DNA of 64,000 nucleotides from CAYFPO01 sp964345035 (lineage in GTDB: Bacteria > Fidelibacterota > Marinisomatia > SCGC-AAA003-L08 > GCA-002704045): NCBI GenBank assembly GCA_964345035.1, contig CAYFPO010000008.1, forward strand, positions 1 to 64,000. The letters are read 5' to 3'. The translations under genes were made by a program, and so were the position numbers. Shown in pieces: positions 37,156-47,287 of this stretch. The first letter of the stretch is position 1. The number at the start of each line of letters is the position of its first letter. The notes below the pieces were generated by a model that had not been told where the DNA came from, ran no database searches, and saw only the letters and a program-made list of their open reading frames with translations.

Positions 37156-37788
37156 TTAATCTACAAGTTTATTGGTAATGGCATAGTGAGTTAATTCGGC
37201 GTTATTTTTCATTTTCATTTTTTCAAGTACACGGCTGCGATAGGTACTCACGGTTTTATCACTAAGAGAAATTTCTTTAGCAATGTCCGTGACTGTTTTA
37301 CCCGAAGCTATCATACACAGTACCTGGAATTCTCTATCAGACAGGTTTTTGTGGGGATCCTTATCAGGATCAATATCAAACCCTTCAATTAGCAGTTCTG
37401 CAATAGATGGACTTACAAATTTTCCACCATTTTCAATAACTCGGATTGCATCCACAAGTTTTTCAGACGCAATGTCTTTTGTTAAATACCCGGAAGCTCC
37501 AGACTTTAGAATTCTTACAGCATATTGTTCTTCAGAATGCATGGTTAATACCAGTACTGGTAATTTTGGATTAAATTGTTTGATTTCCTTGAGAATTTCC
37601 AATCCGCTTCTACCTGGCATAGTTATATCCAGAATTATCAAATCAAACGAACCATTCCAAATCTTTTCTAATGCCTGCTGACCATTTTCAGCCTCATCAG
37701 CAACAGTCATTCCGGTGGTATCGTTGATAATTCTTTTCAAGCCATCCCGAACAATGGCGTGATCATCTACTAATAAAATTTTAACCAT
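37156..37788 (-). CDS. NarL/FixJ-type response regulator
   Basis: The 210-residue product has a receiver domain (ILLVDDHAIVRDGLKRII, phospho-Asp in LIILDITMPG, TKDIASEK) and a standard LuxR helix-turn-helix (LSDREFQVLCMIASGKTVTD, then LSDKTVSTYRSRVLEKM). It follows the histidine kinase by 10 nt, so it is the natural partner of that kinase. Confidence 0.92.
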   Translation of the reverse strand: MVKILLVDDHAIVRDGLKRIINDTTGMTVADEAENGQQALEKIWNGSFDLIILDITMPGRSGLEILKEIKQFNPKLPVLVLTMHSEEQYAVRILKSGASGYLTKDIASEKLVDAIRVIENGGKFVSPSIAELLIEGFDIDPDKDPHKNLSDREFQVLCMIASGKTVTDIAKEISLSDKTVSTYRSRVLEKMKMKNNAELTHYAITNKLVD

Positions 37789-37798
37789 TTCATTTTTC

Positions 37799-40700
37799 CT
37801 ATTCCTGTAATGTAGGGATATTTACTATTACTTTTGTCCCTTTATTTTTGATTCCTTCAAATGATATTTCGCCACCCCAGATATTTGCACGTTCCTGCAT
37901 ACCCATTAATCCAAAAGATGTACCTTTATGAATTTCATTCTCGGAAATTCCTTTACCGTCATCCTGAACAATGAGTGAAACATTTTCCTGGGTTTTCTCC
38001 AATGTTATTTTAACATTTTTAGCATTTGAATGTTTTGCGACATTAGTCAATGATTCCTGAATAATCCTGAAAATGGCAGTGGCATGTCCCATATCAAATT
38101 CAACACTTTCTTCAGGTAGGCAGGACTCAATTTGTATTTTAGTCCTTTCTCCAAATTCCTTTATCTGCCATTCAATAGCAGGAATTAATCCCAAATCATC
38201 TAGTATGCTCGGCCGAAGTTCCTGGCTAATTCTTCTGGTTGTATTTATTGTCAAATCAGTTAATCTACTCAGTGAGTCTAATCTTTCAATTATTTTTAAA
38301 TCAACACTATCACCCTGTGCTCTTCCTTTCAAATATGCAATATCCATTTTAATACCGGTGAGATTCTGGCCAAGTTCATCGTGAATTTCTCTTGCTATTC
38401 GTTTTCTCTCTTCTTCCTGGAGTGTTTGCAGGTAATTTGACAATTTTCTTAATTGATTCTGGGATTCCAAAATTTTTTCTTCTGCTTTTTTTCTTTCAGT
38501 AATATCACGGCAAATCACATAATAACCTGTTATAAAATTACCTTCCTTAATTAATCGTGCATTCCCTTCAATCCAGTATTTTTTTCCCGACCTTGATACT
38601 ATTAACATTTCTGATTTAACATTTGGCACTCGGTTTATGAACTGCTCTCTGAAAACAGAATTTACCTGATCCCTTTGTTCCGGCACAACAAAATCCATTG
38701 AATTTTTACCAATGAGCTCATTTATTTCAAATTCTGAATGCTCAGCCAAAACGGGGTTTACATATTGGTAAATACCATTTATATCTATTTGATAAATCAT
38801 ATCTGTGGAACTTTCAACCAAAGCCTGATAATCCTGCTGAGTTTTTTCCAATGTCTTTTTAATTTCTTCCTGTTCGGTGATATCCATGATGGTACCGATT
38901 GTTTTTGTCAAATTGCCTTCTTCATCAGATAAAAATTCGGCTCTTTCAAAAATGACCCTTTCAGTTCCGTCCGGTCTGATTATTCTAAAAGTTCCCTGAT
39001 AGGGATTCATCTCCTTCTCAATTCTGATCCATGTTTTCTTCATCCAGTCAAGATCTTCAGGGTGTAATCTTTCCCAGAATTTAGAAGAGGTAATTTCTTC
39101 TTCAATATCAAATCCAAAAATACGCTTGCTTTCATCTGACCAATAATATTTACCATTTGGATGTTCTTGTTCCCAGTTACCAAGATGGGCAATTTCTTGA
39201 GATTTGGTTAATTTTCCTTCACTTTCCCTCAATTTCTCTTCAGCCTGGGATCTATGAATAGCAATCCCAATATGTTCAGCTACTGATTCCAGAACTCTCA
39301 TATCATCATTAGAATAGCAATTTGGATCATCATAACTCTGAACAGCAATGGCTCCAATTATATTGCCTTTCACATTTAATGGGACTCCCAACCAGATTTT
39401 TGCTTTTTCTCCAGATGGTGGATTTTTGGAAGAATGCAGCTTAGATAACTGTTTCTCTTTCAAGAGTAGCGGTTTTCCTGTCAAAATGACCTTTACTGTT
39501 ATTGAACCACTTTTACTTGCATTTTCAATGACAGGACTTTGATCCCTCGCATCCCAGATTTCCGTAAAACGAATAATGTCCTCTTCCTGATTGTATAATG
39601 CAATATAGAAATTCGTTGTATCCATTAATTTATTCAGACTTTCTCTAATCTCAGCGTATAAATGTTCTAAATTCATTGTTGAATTTACTATTTTGGATAT
39701 TTCGTACATTGTCTGTCTGATCAATTCATTTCGTTTCAACTCAGTAATATCTCTGGAAATTACATTGAAACCTTTCACAAAATCATTTTCAATTACCATA
39801 TGTGCTGCATTCCCAACCCACATATGAGAACCATCTTTTTTTATTATTGGAATTTCTAAATAGGTATCGGCAACCATGTTTTTGAATTGATCAATATAAA
39901 ATTGCCTGACTTCCTCTTTATAATCTTTCCTAACATGGATAACTGCTTCTTTTCCAATTGTATCCTCAGGAGAATATCCGGTAATCCGGGTTAATTGTGG
40001 ATTAACATAAGTATAACATCCATTTACATCCACATGAAAGATTATATCATTGGCTGTCTCAACAAGGTTTTGATATTCTTCTTTGCTGGATATTAGTTTT
40101 CGCTCGGCTAATATTCTGTCTGTGATGTTGTCTATAATTCCCTCAATAAACTGCGGTTTACCTTCCGAATCGAAAATTACCTGTGCATTTAATTTTGCAA
40201 TGATAGCATGATTCTTTTGTCCAACTAATTCAACTTCTTCATAACTGATATAGTTTTTCTCTAACAATTCATTTAGTAATTTAATATATTGTTTCTCATC
40301 CTTAAAATAATGCTGTATTCCTTTTTTATTCAGATCATTGATAGAACCTATACCTAAAAAGTTTAATATACTTTGATTTACTTCCAAAACATTTCCATTA
40401 ACATCCAATCTGAAAATTCCTATAGGTGAACGGTCAAAAATGTATTTGAATTTTTCTTCTGTCTCTGATAATTGTTGTGACAGTTGCTTTTCCTCAGTAA
40501 TATTTTTAAAAATGAGCAGCATACATTTTCTGGGATGTTCCAGTTTAATATTTGACTGGGAAATCAGAAAAGATGATTCAAGGTTACTCTGTAAACTTGT
40601 CGTAAAATTGGTATATTCCTTATTGTATTCATAATTTTGAAAAATACCGGTAATTCGTATTTCTTTGTCTTCGGAAAAATTGATATGTAATTCCTTTTCG

Positions 40701-41443
40701 GCTTTTTCGTTTATATTTAAAATAACACCTTTTCGATCAAACAATACGATCCCATCGTTTGCTGAATTAAAAATATCCAAAGCCAAATGTTCAATGGGAT
40801 ATACAACCAAATTATATCTTACAATGAGGGGCAAAATGACTAATGCCTGTATGGCTGTGACAGCAGGTCCCAATCTCCACTGATATTGATTATCCATAAT
40901 TCCCAAAATTTGCGGAAGAACATCGATTATAAAACCGATAATTAATGCCACCAATATCCCAATGCTTAGAATCTGTAAATTTCTTTTTTGTTTTATTCTT
41001 CGTTCATGTGCATATTCACTTAAAAGCAAATAAATCGAATAGATAGCAGGTAATACAATATTTATAGTTGTACAAACAATAAATAGATCATTGGGTGTCC
41101 TGGGCATGGTTGTGGTGAATGATACAATCAATGAAAAGAAATAACTGACTCCAAACAGATTGTATAAAAAATCTTTCTCTCTGTTTAATACAGGATAAAT
41201 GAAGTGTATTAAACCAATTCCCAAAAATAACCAAAATATGGACATAATACGCAGATAGTTCAGGTTGTATGGAAAAGTCATCCATCCTCTCATATAAATA
41301 TCCATAGTTATCCACGCAATAAAGGAACCTATATAATATAGATATGCTTTGCTTACTTGAGATTTCCTGTTTATTGCAAATACATAAGTCCAGGAGAAAA
41401 AATTAATGACCAGAGCAATTATTAAAATAATTATTCCGATCAT
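37799..41443 (-). CDS. multi-PAS/GAF sensor histidine kinase (HisKA_3 type)
   Basis: The 1214-residue product has an N-terminal block of about seven membrane helices (1-220). Several PAS/PAC modules follow (one reads YTYVNPQLTRITGYSPEDTI, another YQYVNPVLAEHSEF), with one GAF domain near 575-730 between them. It ends in a NarX-type kinase core: HisKA_3 near 1016 with the phospho-His in RIAREIHDELGQ, and a HATPase (HATAIFRIIQESLTNVAKH, GKGISENEI, GTSFGLMGMQERA). The signal is unknown. Its position after ccm genes would fit redox or respiratory sensing, but that is inference. The start overlaps the preceding small gene (ATGA). Confidence 0.9.
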   Translation of the reverse strand: MIGIIILIIALVINFFSWTYVFAINRKSQVSKAYLYYIGSFIAWITMDIYMRGWMTFPYNLNYLRIMSIFWLFLGIGLIHFIYPVLNREKDFLYNLFGVSYFFSLIVSFTTTMPRTPNDLFIVCTTINIVLPAIYSIYLLLSEYAHERRIKQKRNLQILSIGILVALIIGFIIDVLPQILGIMDNQYQWRLGPAVTAIQALVILPLIVRYNLVVYPIEHLALDIFNSANDGIVLFDRKGVILNINEKAEKELHINFSEDKEIRITGIFQNYEYNKEYTNFTTSLQSNLESSFLISQSNIKLEHPRKCMLLIFKNITEEKQLSQQLSETEEKFKYIFDRSPIGIFRLDVNGNVLEVNQSILNFLGIGSINDLNKKGIQHYFKDEKQYIKLLNELLEKNYISYEEVELVGQKNHAIIAKLNAQVIFDSEGKPQFIEGIIDNITDRILAERKLISSKEEYQNLVETANDIIFHVDVNGCYTYVNPQLTRITGYSPEDTIGKEAVIHVRKDYKEEVRQFYIDQFKNMVADTYLEIPIIKKDGSHMWVGNAAHMVIENDFVKGFNVISRDITELKRNELIRQTMYEISKIVNSTMNLEHLYAEIRESLNKLMDTTNFYIALYNQEEDIIRFTEIWDARDQSPVIENASKSGSITVKVILTGKPLLLKEKQLSKLHSSKNPPSGEKAKIWLGVPLNVKGNIIGAIAVQSYDDPNCYSNDDMRVLESVAEHIGIAIHRSQAEEKLRESEGKLTKSQEIAHLGNWEQEHPNGKYYWSDESKRIFGFDIEEEITSSKFWERLHPEDLDWMKKTWIRIEKEMNPYQGTFRIIRPDGTERVIFERAEFLSDEEGNLTKTIGTIMDITEQEEIKKTLEKTQQDYQALVESSTDMIYQIDINGIYQYVNPVLAEHSEFEINELIGKNSMDFVVPEQRDQVNSVFREQFINRVPNVKSEMLIVSRSGKKYWIEGNARLIKEGNFITGYYVICRDITERKKAEEKILESQNQLRKLSNYLQTLQEEERKRIAREIHDELGQNLTGIKMDIAYLKGRAQGDSVDLKIIERLDSLSRLTDLTINTTRRISQELRPSILDDLGLIPAIEWQIKEFGERTKIQIESCLPEESVEFDMGHATAIFRIIQESLTNVAKHSNAKNVKITLEKTQENVSLIVQDDGKGISENEIHKGTSFGLMGMQERANIWGGEISFEGIKNKGTKVIVNIPTLQE

Positions 41444-41790
41444 ACCTGTAATTTATTCCTCAATTGAAAAAAATAATATCCGCAAATACTCCCAAGCATA
41501 CCAGCAATGGAAGCGAACAGAACCGTGACAAAAAATAAGTTAAAGCTATTTTGAAGTGTTAGCATCTCAGCAACTCTCCGTGTTAAAATACTGCCTCCGA
41601 AAAAATATTTATACAGGAAAATCAAACTCCATGCAAACGCAACACTACCTGATCCATTTATTATTGCTGATTTCATTGTTTTGGAAAACCATCCGGTAAT
41701 TGCTGTAATTGGTAAGATTATCCACCATGTGAAAAATGGCTGAATAATGATTACTGCTGTTGTTACATACAATAATTTTTTATTCATCAT
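41440..41790 (-). CDS. small membrane protein, unknown
   Basis: The 116-residue protein has three to four membrane helices (LYVTTAVIIIQPFFTWWIIL, SVAFAWSLIFLYKYFF, FFVTVLFASIAGMLGSI). It overlaps the acylase gene by 11 nt and the kinase gene by 4 nt, so it belongs to the same transcript. I recognise no family. Confidence 0.7.
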   Translation of the reverse strand: MMNKKLLYVTTAVIIIQPFFTWWIILPITAITGWFSKTMKSAIINGSGSVAFAWSLIFLYKYFFGGSILTRRVAEMLTLQNSFNLFFVTVLFASIAGMLGSICGYYFFQLRNKLQV

Positions 41791-44314
41791 TGGGCGCTAA
41801 AGTTAATTTTTTTCCTTGAATATCATTGATATTTTCCGGATAATTCAAGGGATATAATACACCATTTACCCAATCATTTACAAATTCATCATAATGAATG
41901 CTCCCGGGAAAACCGGATTGACCGCCTGGATAAATGCCGTATGCTTTTGGATGATCTCCTAATTCAACTACATACCTCCAGGATGGTCCATGGGTTTTTT
42001 GTGTGGCATTCGGTATGTACTTTCCACCACTGGTTTTGAGATCCGTTCTGCCAAACCCAGGAATTTTCGCTAAATGGTTTATGTCTGTTCCTCTGTAATT
42101 CTGCCACTGCCAGGATGCATCAATTTCACCCAACTCTTCTGAGAGTTCTTTAATTGTTCTGCGAAAACCTGCCAATGCCAGCATTTCAAAATCTTCCTCT
42201 TCAGATGTAGCAATATTGTCAAACCAATCTGAGTTTTTCTCGTTTATCGCAATGCAGGATAACACCAGTGAATTGGGCCAGATCAATTCATCTCCATTTT
42301 CACCAAATTCATCCTTCCAGGTTAATTCTTCCAAAATATTGAGATATCTAACGAACACAGTGGGTTGAATCAAATTACCTTCAAATGTAAAATCCCAACT
42401 GCTAAACTCCTCTACGATTCTGGATTCAGTTTTGTTCAAATCATGAGAATTTAGAACAGGGAGCGTTTCCATAATTATTCTCTCTGCCAAAATGTTTTTA
42501 ATATCTAACTGAATTTCCTGTAAATCCGTATAATCACTCTTATTCATCTTCTCCAGCAATTGATTAATTCGGGCACCACGAAAAGGCAGGGCGTACATAC
42601 CGGAATAAAAATACGGATAATCTTCAGTTACCGGATTCTGATTTGCAGAGCTTAAATAACCACTTTCAGGATTCAGTGAGTGGGGTCTGTGTAAATTGTC
42701 AGCAAAATCCTGCCAATTATGTTTGGAGTCAGAACCATCCAGAATAAACTGTCCTTGATGTTTCCATTTTACAGGAATATCTGTTGCGTGCCAAATAGCA
42801 ATATCACCCTGTTTTGATGCGAACACGAAATTTTGACCTGGGCAAGAAAAATTATCAATGGCATCAACATAATCGTTGTAATCTTTTGCACGGTTCAGTT
42901 TGTAGAATGCTTTACCTTCCATAGATGGTTTGTGTGCAAGCCATTGCATTGCTCTGCCAACAGGAACGAATCTGCCAAAACGGTCTGACTTTTCATTCCT
43001 GTCCAAAAATACAACAGGTCCATGATGGGTAAATACAACTGTATCCTGGATAGTATCACCACCCCTGATTTTGATTTTTTCAATTCTTTTAGTAGTTGGT
43101 TTCCAGTTTCCATCATACCAGTATTCATCCAAATTATTATCATTAAACCATACATCATAAAAATCCAAAACATCAAATCCGCCATTAGTCACTCCCCACG
43201 CAATATCTTTATTAAAGCCTATTACTACGCCTGCTGCCCCCAAAAGAGATACACCATATACATTCATATTGGGTGAAATCAGGTGATTCTCATACCAAAT
43301 GGATGGAAGGGTCATTTCCAGATGAGGGTCATTTGCTAGAATTGGTTTTCCAGTTTTTGATCTGGATCCAGATATCACCCAATTATTACTGCCGTTGTGA
43401 GGGTTTGGTTTGAATTGCAGTTTGTCCATATTTATCTCTGATTTATATACAATTTCAGGTGAAGCTACCTGGACCGGTTTAAATGTCCATTGCTTTGATT
43501 CTGGTATTATGGGATCCAGTTCTTCAGGATGCAGTGGGAATAATTCATTATAAATTTCCAGACTAAATTCATTTAATACACCGGTGTGGTACAGGTCATC
43601 ACTGCGTCCCGTTAATTCCCACGCCATATACATATACAACAAAGCCGTTTTCATCAATGTCCATTCCGCAGGTGCATAATCCAGGATTTTATACTCAATG
43701 GGGTATTGATCTTTATTTAATGTGTGGATGTAAGTGTTTATTCCATTTGTATATGCATTTAGAATATCTTTCATCACTGGATCATTCTCATACATTTTCA
43801 GTGCATTTTCAGCACCGAGCCGCATGCCGATCCTTCTTTGAAATCTGTCATATTTTACTGTGCGTGCACCAAGTATTTCTGATAATCTACCGCCTGCAGC
43901 CATTACCTGGAATTCCAATTGCCATAACCTGTCGAATGCGTGAATATACCCTTGGGTGAAATAGAGATCACGGTCATTTTCAGCAAAAATATGTGGAATC
44001 CTGCGGTCATCCCAAATAACAGTCACATTTTCCTTCAATCCCTCAAGTATGAGATTTTTCTCAGGTATTTTATCGCTGCCCACCAATGCAAGATATCCAT
44101 TTGCAGGATCCAAAAACGGACCGATGGGAGGCAATGACCCCAATTTAATATTACCCAATATTGTAAATCCAAAAGTTATAAAAAACATCAGGATGAACTT
44201 TATTACAATCTGACTTTGGATTTGTGGATCTCTCCTCCGCAGGATATATATATATATTGCAATTGTAATCCAAACGACACCGAGGACTATAAATACATAT
44301 TTATTACTCATCAT
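41780..44314 (-). CDS. penicillin-acylase-family Ntn hydrolase
   Basis: The 844-residue product has N-terminal hydrophobic helices and the penicillin amidase layout: an alpha-chain region (VIWDDRRIPHIFAENDRDLY, then GYIHAFDRLWQLEF), a spacer, and the beta-chain start GSNNWVISGSRS near 308, whose Ser is the autocatalytic nucleophile. PILANDPHLEM and a late Asn-containing segment follow. Relatives cleave side-chain amides, including N-acyl-homoserine lactones. Here it is probably membrane-anchored and periplasmic with unknown substrate. It overlaps ccmC by 11 nt, an unusual neighbour for an acylase. Confidence 0.9.
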   Translation of the reverse strand: MMSNKYVFIVLGVVWITIAIYIYILRRRDPQIQSQIVIKFILMFFITFGFTILGNIKLGSLPPIGPFLDPANGYLALVGSDKIPEKNLILEGLKENVTVIWDDRRIPHIFAENDRDLYFTQGYIHAFDRLWQLEFQVMAAGGRLSEILGARTVKYDRFQRRIGMRLGAENALKMYENDPVMKDILNAYTNGINTYIHTLNKDQYPIEYKILDYAPAEWTLMKTALLYMYMAWELTGRSDDLYHTGVLNEFSLEIYNELFPLHPEELDPIIPESKQWTFKPVQVASPEIVYKSEINMDKLQFKPNPHNGSNNWVISGSRSKTGKPILANDPHLEMTLPSIWYENHLISPNMNVYGVSLLGAAGVVIGFNKDIAWGVTNGGFDVLDFYDVWFNDNNLDEYWYDGNWKPTTKRIEKIKIRGGDTIQDTVVFTHHGPVVFLDRNEKSDRFGRFVPVGRAMQWLAHKPSMEGKAFYKLNRAKDYNDYVDAIDNFSCPGQNFVFASKQGDIAIWHATDIPVKWKHQGQFILDGSDSKHNWQDFADNLHRPHSLNPESGYLSSANQNPVTEDYPYFYSGMYALPFRGARINQLLEKMNKSDYTDLQEIQLDIKNILAERIIMETLPVLNSHDLNKTESRIVEEFSSWDFTFEGNLIQPTVFVRYLNILEELTWKDEFGENGDELIWPNSLVLSCIAINEKNSDWFDNIATSEEEDFEMLALAGFRRTIKELSEELGEIDASWQWQNYRGTDINHLAKIPGFGRTDLKTSGGKYIPNATQKTHGPSWRYVVELGDHPKAYGIYPGGQSGFPGSIHYDEFVNDWVNGVLYPLNYPENINDIQGKKLTLAPNDE

Positions 44315-44984
44315 TGCTTTTAATTAAATTGTTAATGGATTTCTCAATATGGTACCGATAAAGAAACATAGCAGCCATAATGTTTGTAAATGAAATAATA
44401 GATAGTGGTAATATCCACGTGATTGAAGGGTCTGATTCTCTGATATTTCTCTGAGGATGAAGCTGCACTTCAGGCGACCACATATCCACTGCATAATAGA
44501 TAATGGGCACATCAATGAATGCTAATATTCCCACAACCGCAGCCAATTTGGAGGATTTTTCATAATGCCCGGCAAATTTCCGAACCATAAAATATACAAT
44601 ATAGATAAGAAACAGCAGCAAAGTTGAAACCAAACGAGGTTCCCAAGACCAGAATACACCCCAATTCAATCTACCCCAAATAGACCCGGTTACCAGAACC
44701 AGAAAACAAAAGATTGTTCCGACTTCAGCAATGGAATTTGCCCGCATATCCCAGATTTCATCTTTTGTTTTTAAATAAAATATACTGTAAATCATTACCA
44801 TAAAATAGGCTATGAATGTATTAATTGCGAGAGGCAAATGGTAATAAAGAATAGGCCACTGCAATACTTTACTTACACTGCTATTTAATTTCTGGAAAAT
44901 CAGGAATAAAACCACTAATGCAAGAAGCGCAGCAATACCTGTAACAATTCTGTGAATTTTATTTTGGAAAAATGTAGTTTTCAT
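44304..44984 (-). CDS. ccmC: heme transporter/handling protein CcmC
   Basis: The 226-residue, six-helix protein has the CcmC/CcsA heme-handling signature. The WWD-type region reads GSIWGRLNWGVFWSWEPRLVS, with His in YYHLPLA and a second His in VQLHPQ. CcmC passes heme to CcmE outside the membrane. It starts inside the ccmB stop (ATGA). Confidence 0.88.
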   Translation of the reverse strand: MKTTFFQNKIHRIVTGIAALLALVVLFLIFQKLNSSVSKVLQWPILYYHLPLAINTFIAYFMVMIYSIFYLKTKDEIWDMRANSIAEVGTIFCFLVLVTGSIWGRLNWGVFWSWEPRLVSTLLLFLIYIVYFMVRKFAGHYEKSSKLAAVVGILAFIDVPIIYYAVDMWSPEVQLHPQRNIRESDPSITWILPLSIISFTNIMAAMFLYRYHIEKSINNLIKSNDE

Positions 44985-45643
44985 TCTTCTGTTATTGCAT
45001 CAAATGTTAAATACCCTGCGATAGTAAAGACAATAGAAAAAGTTAATGTTATCATTATCCAGAAACTATAGTTGATATATTCACCTCCTCGCATTAATTC
45101 TTCAGTAATTTTGACAGCACTGATCAACACAGGGGTAAGTAATGGATATAACAGCATCGGAACCAGTACTTCTCCTATTCTTGTCCGCATTCCAATTCCT
45201 GACACAGTTGTACCCACCGCAGCTAATGCCCAATCCGTTAATAAAATAAAACCTATAAATGCAATTTCATTTTCCGGCAGTCTAAAGCCAAGTATTAAAA
45301 TGAGAAAAGGAATAATTACCAACTGAGTCAAACAAATAAATGAACATACTGCTGCCAATTTTCCTATATATATATTCCCACGATCAATGGGGGAACATAA
45401 TAGTAAGCCAAATGCATTCATCTCTTTTTCAGAGCCGAATGACCGTAAAAGTCCGATGACTGCAGAAAATAATACTGTTAACCAGAAAACTCCCGGCATA
45501 ATACGAATCATATTGGATTGAGTCATTTCAATGGAGAATGCTATAAGCAAAATGACCGCAATTGCAAATATTACCATGGAAAACACTGATTCCTTTGACC
45601 GGATTTCCTGCAGCATCTCTTTTTTGATAATTAACCAGATCAT
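44981..45643 (-). CDS. ccmB: heme exporter permease CcmB
   Basis: The 220-residue, six-helix protein has the CcmB start (KKEMLQEIRSKESVFSMVIF) and SFGSEKEMNAFGLLLCSPID. With CcmA it forms the ABC part that releases holo-CcmE. Co-transcribed, 13 nt after ccmA. Confidence 0.88.
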   Translation of the reverse strand: MIWLIIKKEMLQEIRSKESVFSMVIFAIAVILLIAFSIEMTQSNMIRIMPGVFWLTVLFSAVIGLLRSFGSEKEMNAFGLLLCSPIDRGNIYIGKLAAVCSFICLTQLVIIPFLILILGFRLPENEIAFIGFILLTDWALAAVGTTVSGIGMRTRIGEVLVPMLLYPLLTPVLISAVKITEELMRGGEYINYSFWIMITLTFSIVFTIAGYLTFDAITEE

Positions 45644-45656
45644 AATGGATTTTAGG

Positions 45657-46292
45657 TTATGATTGTAATTTACTATCCTGAATTGTAAAAACTCTATCGG
45701 TCCAATTATCCAGCCATTCCTGTTGGTGGGAAGTCATTAATATTGATTTATTGTTGTTTTCCCATTCAGATAACTTCCCTTCCAGGAGTTTTATGCTCTT
45801 TTTATCCATTCCTGCAGTAGGTTCATCCAATAAAGCTAACTGCCAGTCTGATATCGAAAACTGCACCAATTTTAATTTTTGGATCTGCCCTACACTGTAT
45901 TCCCTGACAGGTTGTTGGATATGACTACCCAGACCAAATCTCTCTGAGTACTCCATAATTTTGTTAATTGAATTTTTTTGCCCCCGGAGGGATAAAAATA
46001 GTTCCAGGTTTTCTATTCCGGATAATGCAGGATAGAACATAGGGTCATGGCTCCAGAATATGAGGTGTTTTCTATAATGGAAATCTGAAGTGAACAAGGG
46101 ATAATGTAACAATTTTCCGTCACCGGTTTCGGGATAGATTATACCTGCCAGCATTTTCATTAATGTGGTTTTTCCACTTCCGTTTTCTCCGGTTAATCCG
46201 GTTCTGCTATTTGCTCCCAGAGAAAATGTCACATCCTTGATGACAGGTTTCCTGTGATACGATTTTGTAACAGAATGAATCTGGAGCAGCAT
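45657..46292 (-). CDS. ccmA: heme exporter ATPase CcmA
   Basis: The 211-residue ABC ATPase has Walker A GENGSGKTT (35-43), a divergent signature REYSVGQIQKLKL (LSGGQ replaced by YSVGQ) and Walker B LALLDEPTAGMD. Size and position between the CcmI-like gene and ccmB identify it as CcmA. Confidence 0.87.
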   Translation of the reverse strand: MLLQIHSVTKSYHRKPVIKDVTFSLGANSRTGLTGENGSGKTTLMKMLAGIIYPETGDGKLLHYPLFTSDFHYRKHLIFWSHDPMFYPALSGIENLELFLSLRGQKNSINKIMEYSERFGLGSHIQQPVREYSVGQIQKLKLVQFSISDWQLALLDEPTAGMDKKSIKLLEGKLSEWENNNKSILMTSHQQEWLDNWTDRVFTIQDSKLQS

Positions 46293-46298
46293 TACAAC

Positions 46299-46736
46299 TC
46301 AGACTTTTACTTTTTTTCCACATTTTGAACAGAATGAATCAGTTGGTAATGTTACCGAACCGCAGGAAGAGCAATAAGACAACTGTAATCCACATCCGCT
46401 GCAATATTTGTTTCTGTCATACAACTCAGTTTTGCATTCAGGACATTTCCCAATTTTCTGACTAACTGGATTTTCCATCTTAATATCCATTAATTCACCT
46501 GCTTCACTGATCAACCCCTGCTTCACATATTGAAAATCTTCTTCAGTCAAAATACCCATCTCTTTTTCAAATTCAACTTCCCTGATTTGTTTATACAAAT
46601 TCTTTTTATAGATTTCTATTGCGACTTGTTCATCGTCAGAAATCAGAGTAAAATCTCCGGTGTTATTGATAAGAGGTGAAAATACAAACCAGCACAATGA
46701 TAAAAAAATTGAAAAAAAGAGAATAGAAACAATCAT
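46299..46736 (-). CDS. CcmI-like membrane protein with double zinc ribbon
   Basis: The 145-residue product has one N-terminal membrane helix and a CcmI/CycH-like helical stretch (NLYKQIREVEFEKEMGILTE). In place of TPRs it has a double zinc ribbon with four pairs of Cys (CPEC, CSGC, CSSC, CSKC). Position between ccmH and ccmA supports a role in apocytochrome handling or complex assembly. It starts inside the ccmH stop. Confidence 0.7.
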   Translation of the reverse strand: MIVSILFFSIFLSLCWFVFSPLINNTGDFTLISDDEQVAIEIYKKNLYKQIREVEFEKEMGILTEEDFQYVKQGLISEAGELMDIKMENPVSQKIGKCPECKTELYDRNKYCSGCGLQLSYCSSCGSVTLPTDSFCSKCGKKVKV

Positions 46737-47287
46737 TTTTCGTTTTGAGTCATCTCATTTGTAAATTGATCTTCGATCTTTTGCAGTTCCTTATCAGTCA
46801 ATTTATTCTCATGTAATAATTCTCTTTCATTAGAAAATTTCTTTAGAATTATTGTAATTAAAAATAGTCCGAAAATGATAAAAACAATCGGCATACCCCA
46901 AGCCAATTTATCTAATCCACTTTGCCCAGGAGTTGATCGAACCCGTTCACCAAAAATCAGCACAAATAGGTCTACTATTTCACTATCACTCATCGGTGAT
47001 TGAAGAATTGAATTTATATTATTCGTTAAAGCAGATGATACTGGAATTTTGAATTCTGTAACCAAGTTGTTTAATTCCAATCTCACTTCATCAACTACAA
47101 AATCTTCAGATATTAATTTTGCAATGATTTCTTTCATTTTGTTGGAAAGCGGTGAATCATGTTCTGACAGCACACCACCAAAACAACACGGTGCATTCAG
47201 AAGTGCTTCAACTTGTCTCTGTCGTTCCGGTTTAAACTGTGAAAAACAAGCAGTTGTTATAAAAATAAATATCAGATATTTGTTCAA
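46733..47287 (-). CDS. ccmH: CcmH-like protein with a CC active-site motif
   Basis: The 184-residue product has a signal peptide, then the CcmH domain (RQRQVEALLNAPCCFGG, then SPLSNKMKEIIAKLI) and a C-terminal membrane helix. The usual LRCxxC thiol motif is replaced by adjacent Cys34-Cys35. CcmH reduces or holds the apocytochrome CxxCH thiols, and the CC form may work differently. It overlaps ccmF by 4 nt. Confidence 0.8.
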   Translation of the reverse strand: MNKYLIFIFITTACFSQFKPERQRQVEALLNAPCCFGGVLSEHDSPLSNKMKEIIAKLISEDFVVDEVRLELNNLVTEFKIPVSSALTNNINSILQSPMSDSEIVDLFVLIFGERVRSTPGQSGLDKLAWGMPIVFIIFGLFLITIILKKFSNERELLHENKLTDKELQKIEDQFTNEMTQNEK

